Part shown: positions 48,453 through 57,284 of the stretch, piece after piece
How the letters are laid out: each line of letters starts with the position of its first letter
How positions within the stretch are numbered: position 1 is the stretch's first letter
Source of the DNA: Bacteroidota bacterium
Lineage (GTDB): Bacteria; Bacteroidota; Ignavibacteria; Ignavibacteriales; Melioribacteraceae
NCBI GenBank assembly: GCA_018829205.1
Contig: JAHJUE010000007.1
Span: 62,001-126,000 of the forward strand
Length of the DNA: 64,000 bases
Direction of reading: 5' to 3'
Translations under genes and position numbers: made by a program
Notes under the pieces: generated by a model
Databases searched by the model: none
What the model saw: only the letters and a program-made list of their open reading frames with translations
Told to the model about the DNA's origin: nothing

Positions 48453-49040
48453 TTACCATTCCAATATCTTCAACATAGGCCAGCATTTTTCCCATCTTTT
48501 AGTTTTATTTTCATAAATCTCTTTTGTTATTTGGACCTTGTTGGGTTTAACGACCATATTAAATATATCGTTCAGTCCGAATGTCGAATAATATAAAAAT
48601 TTGCCGTTTGTAATTTTCACACCTATGCAGGTAGCTGTTGTAGGCCATGTATTTATTGCGTCATTAATATTTTCGTAAGAATTAATTGAATATCCAAAAT
48701 GTTCTTCATACCATAAATGAACCCTAGCCTGGTTTTTTATGTCAAGTTTAACCGGCAAATCTTTAAACACATTATTAATTTTTTGGATTGTCTTATTTTC
48801 GGAATTAAAACTTAAATCGCTTCTATCAAAATATACAACGTCGTAATCATTTATATTTTTGTTTAAATCATATCCGTGCAAATAATTCCATATTGTCTGA
48901 GCGATACACCCGGCTCCCAAATACCAGTCGGGTAAATTAATTTTTTTTATTCTTTGAAGAATTTCTTTTATCAAATAATTTGACAAAATAATCTCTTCAA
49001 AATATAAGTCGTAATTTTCACAAAGTGCTTTCGAATTCAT
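48453..49040 (-). CDS. Nucleotidyltransferase-fold protein (NTP_transf_6-like)
   Basis: 195 residues. WYLGAGCIAQTIWNYLHGYD and INDYDVVYFDRSD give the G-x-nucleotidyltransferase helix-turn and the DxD-type acidic pair of this family, which is usually encoded as a stand-alone protein of unknown substrate. TGATG joins its start to the stop of the preceding peptidase gene, so the genes are translationally coupled. Function unknown. Confidence 0.8.
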   Translation of the reverse strand: MNSKALCENYDLYFEEIILSNYLIKEILQRIKKINLPDWYLGAGCIAQTIWNYLHGYDLNKNINDYDVVYFDRSDLSFNSENKTIQKINNVFKDLPVKLDIKNQARVHLWYEEHFGYSINSYENINDAINTWPTTATCIGVKITNGKFLYYSTFGLNDIFNMVVKPNKVQITKEIYENKTKRWEKCWPMLKILEW

Positions 49041-49822
49041 CAGTTTATTTTATTTTCTACTTCTTCAATAACTTTGGTAAGTTCTTTGCCGTAAATATTC
49101 AAAGCATTTTTATAACTTTGATTTTCAATTAAGCGGATCAGTTTATCTTTGCCGAATTTCTGATTTAATAATTTAATTACTTCCGCGCCCAAAAAATAAT
49201 ATACATAATCAGAGTAAATATAATCGTTTTCCCATGCTTTTATTAAGGATATTTTCTCATTCGGTTTTTTAAAACCTGGTCCGCCGTAAACTGAACGGTT
49301 ATTTAAATCAAAATATGTTGCAATACCCTCATTAATAAATTTTGTCTTAATACCTGTGCTGCCAGGCAAATAATATGTTAATAAATGAGTCATTTCATGT
49401 CCAATCGATTCAGCTGCATGCACATGAACTAAACAAAGTTCAGGAAGTGCAAAACTTAAAACGCCTATTCCAAATTTTTCCGCTTCATACGAATAATTCC
49501 AGACAAAATAATTAAATTTTTGAGGCAGACTTGTTTCAAGAAATGAATTTAATTTTGCATAGGCCTGTTCATGATTATTAATAAATTGATCTTTGTTCTT
49601 TACTATTGAATTTGACGGGAAATGGAAGATAAAATGTTTGCTGTCCACCATTATCCAATCATTAAAAAATTTATCTTTCCCGTTAAAGAGCGGATTGTCG
49701 GCATAAATAATTTTTCTCTGTTCTTGATTTTGTGTTTCTTGGTAAGAGGTTCCGCCCTTGTCTTTTTCGGTAAAAGTGTTGTTTAGTATTATGATAAGTA
49801 GTATAGAAAATAAAATGTTCAT
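49040..49822 (-). CDS. Secreted zinc metallopeptidase, MA-clan
   Basis: 260 residues with an N-terminal hydrophobic signal (NILFSILLIIILNNTF). The zinc motif is SIGHEMTHLLTYYLPG (HExxH), followed by FINEGIATYFDL, in which the glutamate is the third ligand of the gluzincin type. The rest is unremarkable. It sits between a hydrolase-like lipoprotein gene (2 bases away) and the nucleotidyltransferase gene in one operon. Substrate unknown. Confidence 0.82.
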   Translation of the reverse strand: MNILFSILLIIILNNTFTEKDKGGTSYQETQNQEQRKIIYADNPLFNGKDKFFNDWIMVDSKHFIFHFPSNSIVKNKDQFINNHEQAYAKLNSFLETSLPQKFNYFVWNYSYEAEKFGIGVLSFALPELCLVHVHAAESIGHEMTHLLTYYLPGSTGIKTKFINEGIATYFDLNNRSVYGGPGFKKPNEKISLIKAWENDYIYSDYVYYFLGAEVIKLLNQKFGKDKLIRLIENQSYKNALNIYGKELTKVIEEVENKIN

Positions 49823-49824
49823 TT

Positions 49825-50571
49825 TTATTTTTCATCTTTCATAAAAAAGTATTGAACAATTTTTCTAATTTCAATGTGCTTGTTTTCGGGAAATCCTTTA
49901 TATACATTAAAATATATTGTATGCTGTGTAAGGATTCCGTTTTTTATCATAAGTTTTAGCGCGTCGTTTGCGTCGTCCTTAATATCTGTTTCAAATTCGC
50001 CGGCTGTAATATAAAATTTACTTCTTTTCAAAAATTCAATTGATCCGGTTTTATAATAATCTGGAAGATTAGAACTTATCGCGGCAACACCTTTAAAAAC
50101 CTGCGGATATTTATAACCAAGCTCATAGGCAAGAGTTCCCCCGTTATAAAATCCGCCGACAAATATTCTATCGAAGTTTAAATTAATTTTAGAAGCCGCT
50201 TCATCCATGCCGGATAAAATCATGATATCGGCATCTTCATGCCAAATTGTTCCTGATGAATCTTTATCATGTGAAACCGGGGTTAACAGCACCACACCTA
50301 AACTATCTGTAGCCGGTTTCCAAATTTTGTGTGTTTCTTCCGGGGTAATCATCTCCCCGTTTATCACTACAAAAAGCGGATATTTATTTAAAGGATTATA
50401 ATTCAATGGAACAGATAAAATAAAATCTGAATGCACAACCTTTCCTTCGAAACTAGTATACTTAAAATCAAATTTACTCTGCGTGCCTGGAATTATTTGT
50501 TCAAATTTTTTTTCTGAACAGCCGTAAAAAACAATTAAAGTAAAAAATATTAATCCGATTCTAAAATTCAT
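49825..50571 (-). CDS. Alpha/beta-hydrolase-like lipoprotein lacking the usual nucleophile
   Basis: 248 residues from the ATG at 50571 (GAGAG upstream). A lipoprotein signal ends LIVFYGC with C18. The fold follows feruloyl-esterase/PHB-depolymerase-like proteins (YPLFVVINGEMITPEETHKIW; VLLTPVSHDKDSSGTIWHEDADI). The nucleophile elbow reads VGGFYNGGTLAYELGYKYP: where GGFSMGG is usual, the serine is replaced by tyrosine. A late HIEIR supplies a possible histidine. It may be a binding protein rather than an enzyme. First gene of a three-gene minus-strand operon. Confidence 0.75.
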   Translation of the reverse strand: MNFRIGLIFFTLIVFYGCSEKKFEQIIPGTQSKFDFKYTSFEGKVVHSDFILSVPLNYNPLNKYPLFVVINGEMITPEETHKIWKPATDSLGVVLLTPVSHDKDSSGTIWHEDADIMILSGMDEAASKINLNFDRIFVGGFYNGGTLAYELGYKYPQVFKGVAAISSNLPDYYKTGSIEFLKRSKFYITAGEFETDIKDDANDALKLMIKNGILTQHTIYFNVYKGFPENKHIEIRKIVQYFFMKDEK

Positions 50572-50767
50572 ATACGCTCTCAAAATAATTGATAAAATAG
50601 ATAAATTACTTTTTAAAACCTCTAAAAATCTAAATCAAGTCCTTACCAAACGGACAGTACCTTAAATAAATGATAAATGCGGTATTAACCCATCGGCAGA
50701 GACGACAAAATTAGTAATACTCCCTATTATTAGGCCTAAATTTTAAACTCTATTGGAGAACTGTATA

Positions 50768-53056
50768 ATGTTAAAAAAAGCTGTATTAATTTTTCTATCA
50801 CTTTGTTTTACACTAAACGCAAATCCTCAAAATCCTAAAGGAAATATAAAAGGAAAGATTGTTGATTTAGAAACACAAACACCATTAATTGGAGTAAATA
50901 TATTAATTAACGGAACCGCAACCGGTACTTCGACAAACGAAACCGGAGAATATTTATTTGAGAATCTGACAGCAGGAACTTATGCGATTACTTTCAGTTA
51001 TCTCGGCTACGAAAGATTAACCAAAACAGATATAATTGTAAAACCTGACAGAACAATATTTATAAATATTGAACTAAAATCTTCTTCTCTCGAAATCCAA
51101 AACATTATTGTAGAAAGCGGGTATTTCTCCGCAATAGAAAACAAACCGATAAGCACTGTAAATTTTTCTGCCGAAGAAATCCGCCGCGCGCCCGGTTCGG
51201 CCGGCGATGTAAGCAGAATATTATTCGGTTTGCCGTCGCTCGCAAAAGTAAACGACCAGTATAATAGTCTCATTGTCCGCGGAGGAAGTCCAGTAGAGAA
51301 CAGTTTTTATCTGGATAATATTGAAATCCCAAATATTAATCATTTCCCGGTACAAGGATCTTCGGATGGACCAATCGGGTTGTTAAATGTAGATTTTATT
51401 GAGGATGTAAATTTTTATAGCGGCGGATTTACTCCAATTTACGGCGATAAACTTTCTTCAATTATGGAAATTGAATACCGTGAAGGGAATAAAGATAAAT
51501 TCGCCCCGCAGATTAATTTGAGTCTTGCCGGATTCGGCGGATCTGTTGAAGGTCCGGTCGGAACCGCAGGCAATTATATGCTGTCGATTAATAAAAGTTA
51601 TTTGGATTTAATTTTAAATGAAGATGAAACCGGCGGAGCAATGCCTAATTACGGTGATCTGCAGGGTAAACTCGTTTATAACATTAATGATAGAAATAAA
51701 ATCAGCATTCTTAATTTAATGTCGGTCGACCAAATTAATCTAAAATATGAAAACGCTATTGAAACAAACGTAACAAATGTGTACGGTAAAACTGACGGGA
51801 TTACAAATACCGCGGGAATTAATTGGCGGTATATTTGGGAAGGCGGCGGTTATTCGAATACATCTATAGCGCATACTTTTACAAAATACAACCGCGAATA
51901 TTTTGAAACAAAATCTAAAAATCTTTTAACAAATAATCGATCTGTAGAAAACTCTATTAAAATCAGAAATGTTAATTATTATAAACTGAATAAACAAAAC
52001 AGCATAGAGTTTGGAGTAGAAGGAAGCGCTTTTATTAATAAGTTTGATTACGTGTTTGAAAGCTGGCAGGATAATTACGGAAATATTACTCCGCGTCTCG
52101 AAGTTAATAATGATATGAACAGTTATAAGTTTGGAATTTTTGGAGTTGAACATTTACAGCTAAATGAAAATCTAAAATTAACATTCGGCGCAAGAGCGGA
52201 TTATTATGAAATATCTGATAATATTAATTTTTCTCCGCGCCTTTCTTTTTCTTATGATATAAATAACACAACAACATTTAGCGGAAGCGCGGGAATATTT
52301 TACCAGGATATCCCTAACTATATTTTATCGCAAAGCAATGAATTCAATAAACTAAAAACGCCTAAATCTTATCATTATATTCTGGGCATTAGCAGAAAAT
52401 TGGGTGAGTCAACTAGATTTTCAATAGAAGCTTACTATAAAAATTATGAGAACTTCCCTATCGATCCGGCGCAGCCTAATTTATTTTTGTTCGATCAGGT
52501 TACTCAGCTCGGCTTATTTTTAAATCACGATAAACTTATTGATAACGGCAAAGGAATTTCAAAAGGAATTGAAATATTACTGCAGAAAAAATTAGCCTCG
52601 GATTTTTACGGAATGGCGGCTGCATCTATTTCAAAAGCACGGTACACCGATTTAAACGGAAACTGGTATGACAGAATTTACGATAATCGATTTAATTTTA
52701 CTCTTGAGGGCGGCTATGTTCCGAATGATGAATGGGAATTTTCATTAAGATGGATTTATGCAGGGGGCGCGCCTTATACACCTTTTGATTATGAGGCGTC
52801 TGCAGAAAATAAAAAAGGAATTTATGATTTAACCAGAACCAACAGTGAACGGCTTCCTGATTATCATTCATTAAATTTAAGAGCGGACAAACGATTTTAT
52901 TTTGAAGGTTCAAATTTGATAATTTATTTAAGCGTGTGGAATGTTTACGGCAGGGAAAACATTGCGCAATATGTTTGGAATGAAATAGAAAATAAACCCG
53001 ACGAACAATTGCAATGGAGCACCTTGCCTGTACTTGGTATCGAGTTCGAGTTCTAA
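50768..53056 (+). CDS. TonB-dependent outer-membrane receptor
   Basis: 762 residues from the ATG at 50768 (GGAG upstream). Signal peptide MLKKAVLIFLSLCFTLNANPQ; carboxypeptidase-D-regulatory-like domain at about 25-110 (GNIKGKIVDLETQTPLIGVNILINGTATGTSTNETGEYLF); plug domain 115-230 (SAEEIRRAPGSAGDVSRILFGLPSL...NSLIVRGGSPVENSFYLDNIEIPN); beta-barrel to the end with terminal aromatic residue (VLGIEFEF). No SusD gene follows, so it is not a classic Sus pair. Substrate unknown. A divergent-tail AraC regulator gene lies downstream on the other strand. Confidence 0.92.
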   Translation: MLKKAVLIFLSLCFTLNANPQNPKGNIKGKIVDLETQTPLIGVNILINGTATGTSTNETGEYLFENLTAGTYAITFSYLGYERLTKTDIIVKPDRTIFINIELKSSSLEIQNIIVESGYFSAIENKPISTVNFSAEEIRRAPGSAGDVSRILFGLPSLAKVNDQYNSLIVRGGSPVENSFYLDNIEIPNINHFPVQGSSDGPIGLLNVDFIEDVNFYSGGFTPIYGDKLSSIMEIEYREGNKDKFAPQINLSLAGFGGSVEGPVGTAGNYMLSINKSYLDLILNEDETGGAMPNYGDLQGKLVYNINDRNKISILNLMSVDQINLKYENAIETNVTNVYGKTDGITNTAGINWRYIWEGGGYSNTSIAHTFTKYNREYFETKSKNLLTNNRSVENSIKIRNVNYYKLNKQNSIEFGVEGSAFINKFDYVFESWQDNYGNITPRLEVNNDMNSYKFGIFGVEHLQLNENLKLTFGARADYYEISDNINFSPRLSFSYDINNTTTFSGSAGIFYQDIPNYILSQSNEFNKLKTPKSYHYILGISRKLGESTRFSIEAYYKNYENFPIDPAQPNLFLFDQVTQLGLFLNHDKLIDNGKGISKGIEILLQKKLASDFYGMAAASISKARYTDLNGNWYDRIYDNRFNFTLEGGYVPNDEWEFSLRWIYAGGAPYTPFDYEASAENKKGIYDLTRTNSERLPDYHSLNLRADKRFYFEGSNLIIYLSVWNVYGRENIAQYVWNEIENKPDEQLQWSTLPVLGIEFEF

Positions 53057-53135
53057 TCTCCCATTAACCGTTTCTCCCTCTCATAATTTCGCAAACATAA
53101 GCGGGAGAAAAGGAAATTAGGAAAAAAGGAGAACA

Positions 53136-54287
53136 TTAATTCCTCAATTCCTCACGATACTGTGCAGGTGTCTGATTACAGAATTTTTTAAATGCTGAAT
53201 AAAAAGCCGACTTAGAACTGAAACCGGCATCGTAGCCCAAAGCTAAAATGCTGAAGCTCATATTCTTATCCTGTTCTATAAGTTTTTTTACTTCTTCAAC
53301 CCTGTAATTATTAATGAAGTCGTAGAAGTTTTGGTTTAGTTTAGTATTAATAATTTCGGATAAGTTATGACTTGATATTCCCAGCATAGATGAAAGATCT
53401 GATAGATTAATTTTATTGTCGACGTACGGTTTTTTATCATGCATCAAATTTAACAGTTTCTTTAAGTATTCGTCGGCAGTTTCACTACTCAAACCCGATT
53501 TTTTATAAGAAGTTGATTTTAATTCCTCACTTTTTGTATCGGAAGAAAAATTCGCTGTTTCAATTAATAATTTTACTTCGGGTTGTCTTAAACTTTTATA
53601 ACCGATAGAATAAATAAAAATTGAAATCGCAATATAAATAAGCATGTTGGCTTGAAACTGTTCGCCGTATAAAAAATTCAAAACATAAGATAAAATTACG
53701 ATGCCCCATATTATGGTAGTTGCAACAATCAAAAATGCAAGCCACCGCAAGTTAATTTGATCTACGTTGCTGTATGACTGCTTAAGTTTCGCATTAAAGT
53801 TTTTTGCTTCCAAATATGTAAGTACTACATAAATTACACCGTGGAAAGGAATCATATTGCCAATTAGTTTTAAATGCCATGATATATTAATATCATTTAC
53901 AACATTTAATTTAAACTCCGGACTTTCGAAAAAGAAAAAAAAGATTCCGTAAATATTAATAATAATGAACGGCAGATAATGAAGCCAGTATCTTTTTTTG
54001 AAGCCATCTTTTTTATGCCCGAGTATCAGCGTATAAAGATAAATCGACGGTCCGTATAAATATGGGAATGGCTGAGTTATGCCTATTATTTCCGGAAAAA
54101 TTTTATAATATCCGCCAACATAATGTATGCCCATTAAAAGATCAATTGAAAAGGCAATCATAGTAAAAGCAAGCAGACGGTTGGCTATTATATTTTCCTT
54201 TTTCTTAAAAAGAAAAACGGACAATAGAATTCCCTGTCCGGCACCAAGTATAAAAATGTATTCTATTATATGTGAAAACTGGAGCAT
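53136..54287 (-). CDS. AraC-family regulator with membrane-embedded N-terminus
   Basis: 383 residues. Residues 1-240 contain about seven hydrophobic helices (HIIEYIFILGAGQGILLSVFLF onward), and residues 285-383 form the AraC DNA-binding domain (INLSDLSSMLGISSHNLSEIINTKLNQNFYDFINNYRVEEVKKLI...ILALGYDAGFSSKSAFYSAFKKFCNQTPAQYR). This membrane-anchored architecture is common in Bacteroidota and relatives. It converges with the TonB receptor gene. Signal unknown. Confidence 0.9.
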   Translation of the reverse strand: MLQFSHIIEYIFILGAGQGILLSVFLFKKKENIIANRLLAFTMIAFSIDLLMGIHYVGGYYKIFPEIIGITQPFPYLYGPSIYLYTLILGHKKDGFKKRYWLHYLPFIIINIYGIFFFFFESPEFKLNVVNDINISWHLKLIGNMIPFHGVIYVVLTYLEAKNFNAKLKQSYSNVDQINLRWLAFLIVATTIIWGIVILSYVLNFLYGEQFQANMLIYIAISIFIYSIGYKSLRQPEVKLLIETANFSSDTKSEELKSTSYKKSGLSSETADEYLKKLLNLMHDKKPYVDNKINLSDLSSMLGISSHNLSEIINTKLNQNFYDFINNYRVEEVKKLIEQDKNMSFSILALGYDAGFSSKSAFYSAFKKFCNQTPAQYREELRN

Positions 54288-54398
54288 ACTCGTTAAATTA
54301 TTTAAAATATTGATGGAAAATACTAATTATATTTATCCTGTTATAGAAAATTATTATTATAAAAAATTACATTGTTAAATTAAAATTAAAGGCATAAA

Positions 54399-55049
54399 AT
54401 GTTTATAGGTCATTTCGGAGCCGGATTCGCCGGTAAAAAAATTACACATAAACCTTCGTTGGGCACTTTGTTTTTAGCCGCTCAGTTTATTGATTTAATC
54501 TGGCCGGTACTATTGTTGCTGGGAATTGAACGTGTTGAAATAGACCCCGGCAACACTGCTTTAACTCCGCTTAATTTTATTCATTATCCTGTTTCGCACA
54601 GTTTATTTGGAGTTTTAATTTGGGGAATTCTTTTCGGTATCATTTATTATTTGATTAAAAAAGATTTAAAATCGTCAATCGTACTTGGAATTTTAGTTCT
54701 AAGTCATTGGATTCTGGATTTGTTTGTTCACCGCCCCGATTTGCCTTTGATACCTTTGAATGAACTTAAGGTGGGAATGGGTTTGTGGAATCAACCATTT
54801 ATAAGTATTGTTTTCGAGTTAATAATCTTTTCGGCCGGAATATATTTTTATATAAAATCCACAGAAGCGAAAAACAAAACAGGTAATTATTCTTTAGTCG
54901 GATTAATAATATTTCTTCTTCTGATTTTCATTTCAAACCTATTCGGGCCGCCGCCGCCCTCTGTAGAAGCGATTGCAGTACTAGGAAATCTTCAATGGCT
55001 GATTGTACTTTGGGGATATTGGATTGATAGAAATAGAGATGTTTTATAA
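54399..55049 (+). CDS. Multi-pass membrane protein, YdjM-like metal-dependent hydrolase family
   Basis: 216 residues with about five membrane helices. The N-terminus MFIGHFGAGFAGKKI and the histidine-rich HYPVSHSLFGVLIWG and LSHWILDLFVHRPDLP are typical of the LexA-binding/inner-membrane metal-dependent hydrolase-like (YdjM/DUF457) group, in which buried His and Asp residues suggest a metal site. Activity is unproven in general. A strong bidirectional hairpin follows. Confidence 0.78.
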   Translation: MFIGHFGAGFAGKKITHKPSLGTLFLAAQFIDLIWPVLLLLGIERVEIDPGNTALTPLNFIHYPVSHSLFGVLIWGILFGIIYYLIKKDLKSSIVLGILVLSHWILDLFVHRPDLPLIPLNELKVGMGLWNQPFISIVFELIIFSAGIYFYIKSTEAKNKTGNYSLVGLIIFLLLIFISNLFGPPPPSVEAIAVLGNLQWLIVLWGYWIDRNRDVL

Positions 55050-55064
55050 AAAATTATTTGTTAC

Positions 55065-55097
55065 AAAAGCCCGATTTCTTAAAGAGATCGGGCTTTT
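55065..55097. terminator. Bidirectional terminator hairpin
   Basis: AAAAGCCCGAT (55065-55075) and ATCGGGCTTTT (55087-55097) form a perfect 11-bp stem that ends in T's on both strands. It lies between convergent genes. Confidence 0.8.
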
Positions 55098-55139
55098 AAT
55101 TGCCAGGTTTTTCTCACTTTTAACTTATTGCATCTAACT

Positions 55140-57140
55140 CTATTTAATCAGCATCATTTTCTTTGATTGACTAAAAGAAGGTGTATTAATAGTATAAAAA
55201 TAAATTCCGCTAGAAAGATTTGCTGCATTAAAACTTATATTATAACTTCCGGCAGGTTTTACATCGTTAACTAAAGTTTTTATTTCTCTTCCAAGCATGT
55301 CATATATTTTTAATTTAACATTGCTTTGTTCCGGAAGTTGATAACTTATAATTGTATTCGGGTTAAAAGGATTAGGATAGTTTTGCGATAGAGAAAAATC
55401 AGAGGGCAAACTATTAATTGATTTTACATTAGTAGGATTGCCCGTCAAACTAAGTTTTGCAATAAATGAATTTCTTGAACCTTCTTCCGCAGTTAGAGTA
55501 GTTCCATTCAAAAACAATTGGTTATTAAAATCTCCGCCTAAAATAAGTTCACCACCGTTTGTATTACTGTACGATAATGATAAAGGATTATTGGTAACCG
55601 GTACTTGTTTATTCCTTTCAGGTTCAGTCGGATTCCTAATTTGACTCACTCCCCCGTAACCATTATCGTCTAGTCTTTTTGTCCACAGATATTTACCCGA
55701 TGAATCATACGAGGCAATAAACATATCAACGTATGTATCACTCGTAAGTTTAACTTCGTTATCCGACGACTCACTTCCAAAAACAACCGAAGAAACAAAA
55801 GAACCGAATACAAAACTATTACCAACTTCATCAACGGCAATTTTATTGCTCATAGAAAATACTTCATCTCCAAACCTTCTTGCCCATAAAGCGTTGCCGT
55901 TAAAATCATATTTAGCTAAGTAACCGTCTCCGTAACTTCCTGTAGCTGTTAATTCAATGTTTGACCCCGCAAATGTTGCTGTACCTTTAAACGACCCGGC
56001 GACAAAAATATTGCCAAGTGTATCAGCAGCTATATCTTCACCAAGAATTCTCTCATCACCCCCGATTAAATCCGCCCACAGACAATTTCCGTTTACATCA
56101 AACTTTGCTATGAAAGTATCGTTTTGTTCATTCACATTTGTAAGAATTGTTTCAGGCGATGTCGGGAATGAAATATTTCCTTGCCCCATATATCCGAGAG
56201 CGTTTATATAGCCGTAAATATCAAGAGCAAGTGAAATTACACCATCATGATTTTCTGTTCCTAATATTTCACCCCACACTGTCGATCCGTTATCCGGATT
56301 AAGTGCCGCTAAGAAAAAATCTCCATCTTCTTCAAGTCCAACATTCTCACCTAAAAAATTAGCTCCGGAAAATTTCCCGCCAATATAAGGAAGGTCTTGA
56401 GCATCAAGTACTACACTGGTAACAGCATTTATGCCGCTGTTAAGAGTTGTTGCTTCTGCAGGACTTCCGCTGTTGCCCCCTTTTGCCCAATTCAATTGCC
56501 CCTCAGAATCATATTTTGCTATAAATAGTTCAAAGTTTGCGAGTGTGGTATCATTGCTTGATAAATTTGCAGCGGCAAGGTTATTTTCATCAAGAAAAGT
56601 AAGTGTACTTACAAAGGCTCCTCCCACATAAGAGTTGCCGGCCTTATCCACGGTAATTGTCAGTCCTCCATCTATTGAAAGGCTGTCTAATATTGAACTG
56701 TTTCCTTTAGCATGCCGAACCCACAAGCAATTTCCGGCAGCGTCGTACTTCGCTGTAAAAACATCTATATAACTTGAGCTAATTAATGTTGTTGCAACAG
56801 GAAGAGTATTAAAACTAAGAGAATCTGAAAACCCGCCGGTAATATAAATATTTCCGGCACCGTCCCTTACGCTTTCGCTAATTTGGGTTAATCCACTTCC
56901 TTCCAGCTTAAATGCATTTTGAAAAACCGGGTCTTCTTCAAGATTCAATAAATCATAATTATTACTTTTTAATAAATTAGACTTTATTGCGTTTATAGAG
57001 ACATTATTAGTTGGCGGATAAGGGGGGTACCCCGGCCCATTAACCGGAGGAGGGGATGCAGCCATAATATTAATATTACTTATTAAAAATAGTGTTATAA
57101 ATAAGAATGTTGAAATGTTTTTTTTATTTATTTTATTCAT
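55140..57140 (-). CDS. Type IX-secreted protein with SBBP-like repeats
   Basis: 666 residues. A signal peptide (residues 1-28) is followed by a proline-rich linker (PPPVNGPGYPPYPPTNN). Residues about 75-560 hold some nine SBBP-like beta repeats built around 'AKYDxxGNxLWAxxxGG' and 'GNIFVAGSF/GNSYVGGAF', probably beta-propeller. A T9SS type A C-terminal sorting domain follows at about 585-666 (NYPNPFNPNTIISYQLPEQ; KIYDMLGREIKTLV; SSGIYFYTI). It is exported by T9SS and cell-surface attached or released. No T9SS machinery genes are in the window. Confidence 0.92.
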   Translation of the reverse strand: MNKINKKNISTFLFITLFLISNINIMAASPPPVNGPGYPPYPPTNNVSINAIKSNLLKSNNYDLLNLEEDPVFQNAFKLEGSGLTQISESVRDGAGNIYITGGFSDSLSFNTLPVATTLISSSYIDVFTAKYDAAGNCLWVRHAKGNSSILDSLSIDGGLTITVDKAGNSYVGGAFVSTLTFLDENNLAAANLSSNDTTLANFELFIAKYDSEGQLNWAKGGNSGSPAEATTLNSGINAVTSVVLDAQDLPYIGGKFSGANFLGENVGLEEDGDFFLAALNPDNGSTVWGEILGTENHDGVISLALDIYGYINALGYMGQGNISFPTSPETILTNVNEQNDTFIAKFDVNGNCLWADLIGGDERILGEDIAADTLGNIFVAGSFKGTATFAGSNIELTATGSYGDGYLAKYDFNGNALWARRFGDEVFSMSNKIAVDEVGNSFVFGSFVSSVVFGSESSDNEVKLTSDTYVDMFIASYDSSGKYLWTKRLDDNGYGGVSQIRNPTEPERNKQVPVTNNPLSLSYSNTNGGELILGGDFNNQLFLNGTTLTAEEGSRNSFIAKLSLTGNPTNVKSINSLPSDFSLSQNYPNPFNPNTIISYQLPEQSNVKLKIYDMLGREIKTLVNDVKPAGSYNISFNAANLSSGIYFYTINTPSFSQSKKMMLIK

Positions 57141-57284
57141 GTTGACCTCAGCTTTTTTGTGCTTTGATTTAATAATTTCATTGCGAATAAAATTTCTAAT
57201 TCAACTTAATATGGAAAGTTAAGCAAGTAGCTCCACTAATTTAGGGTTTCAGAAATACCGTTTATTTAGATCATCCCAAAATTA

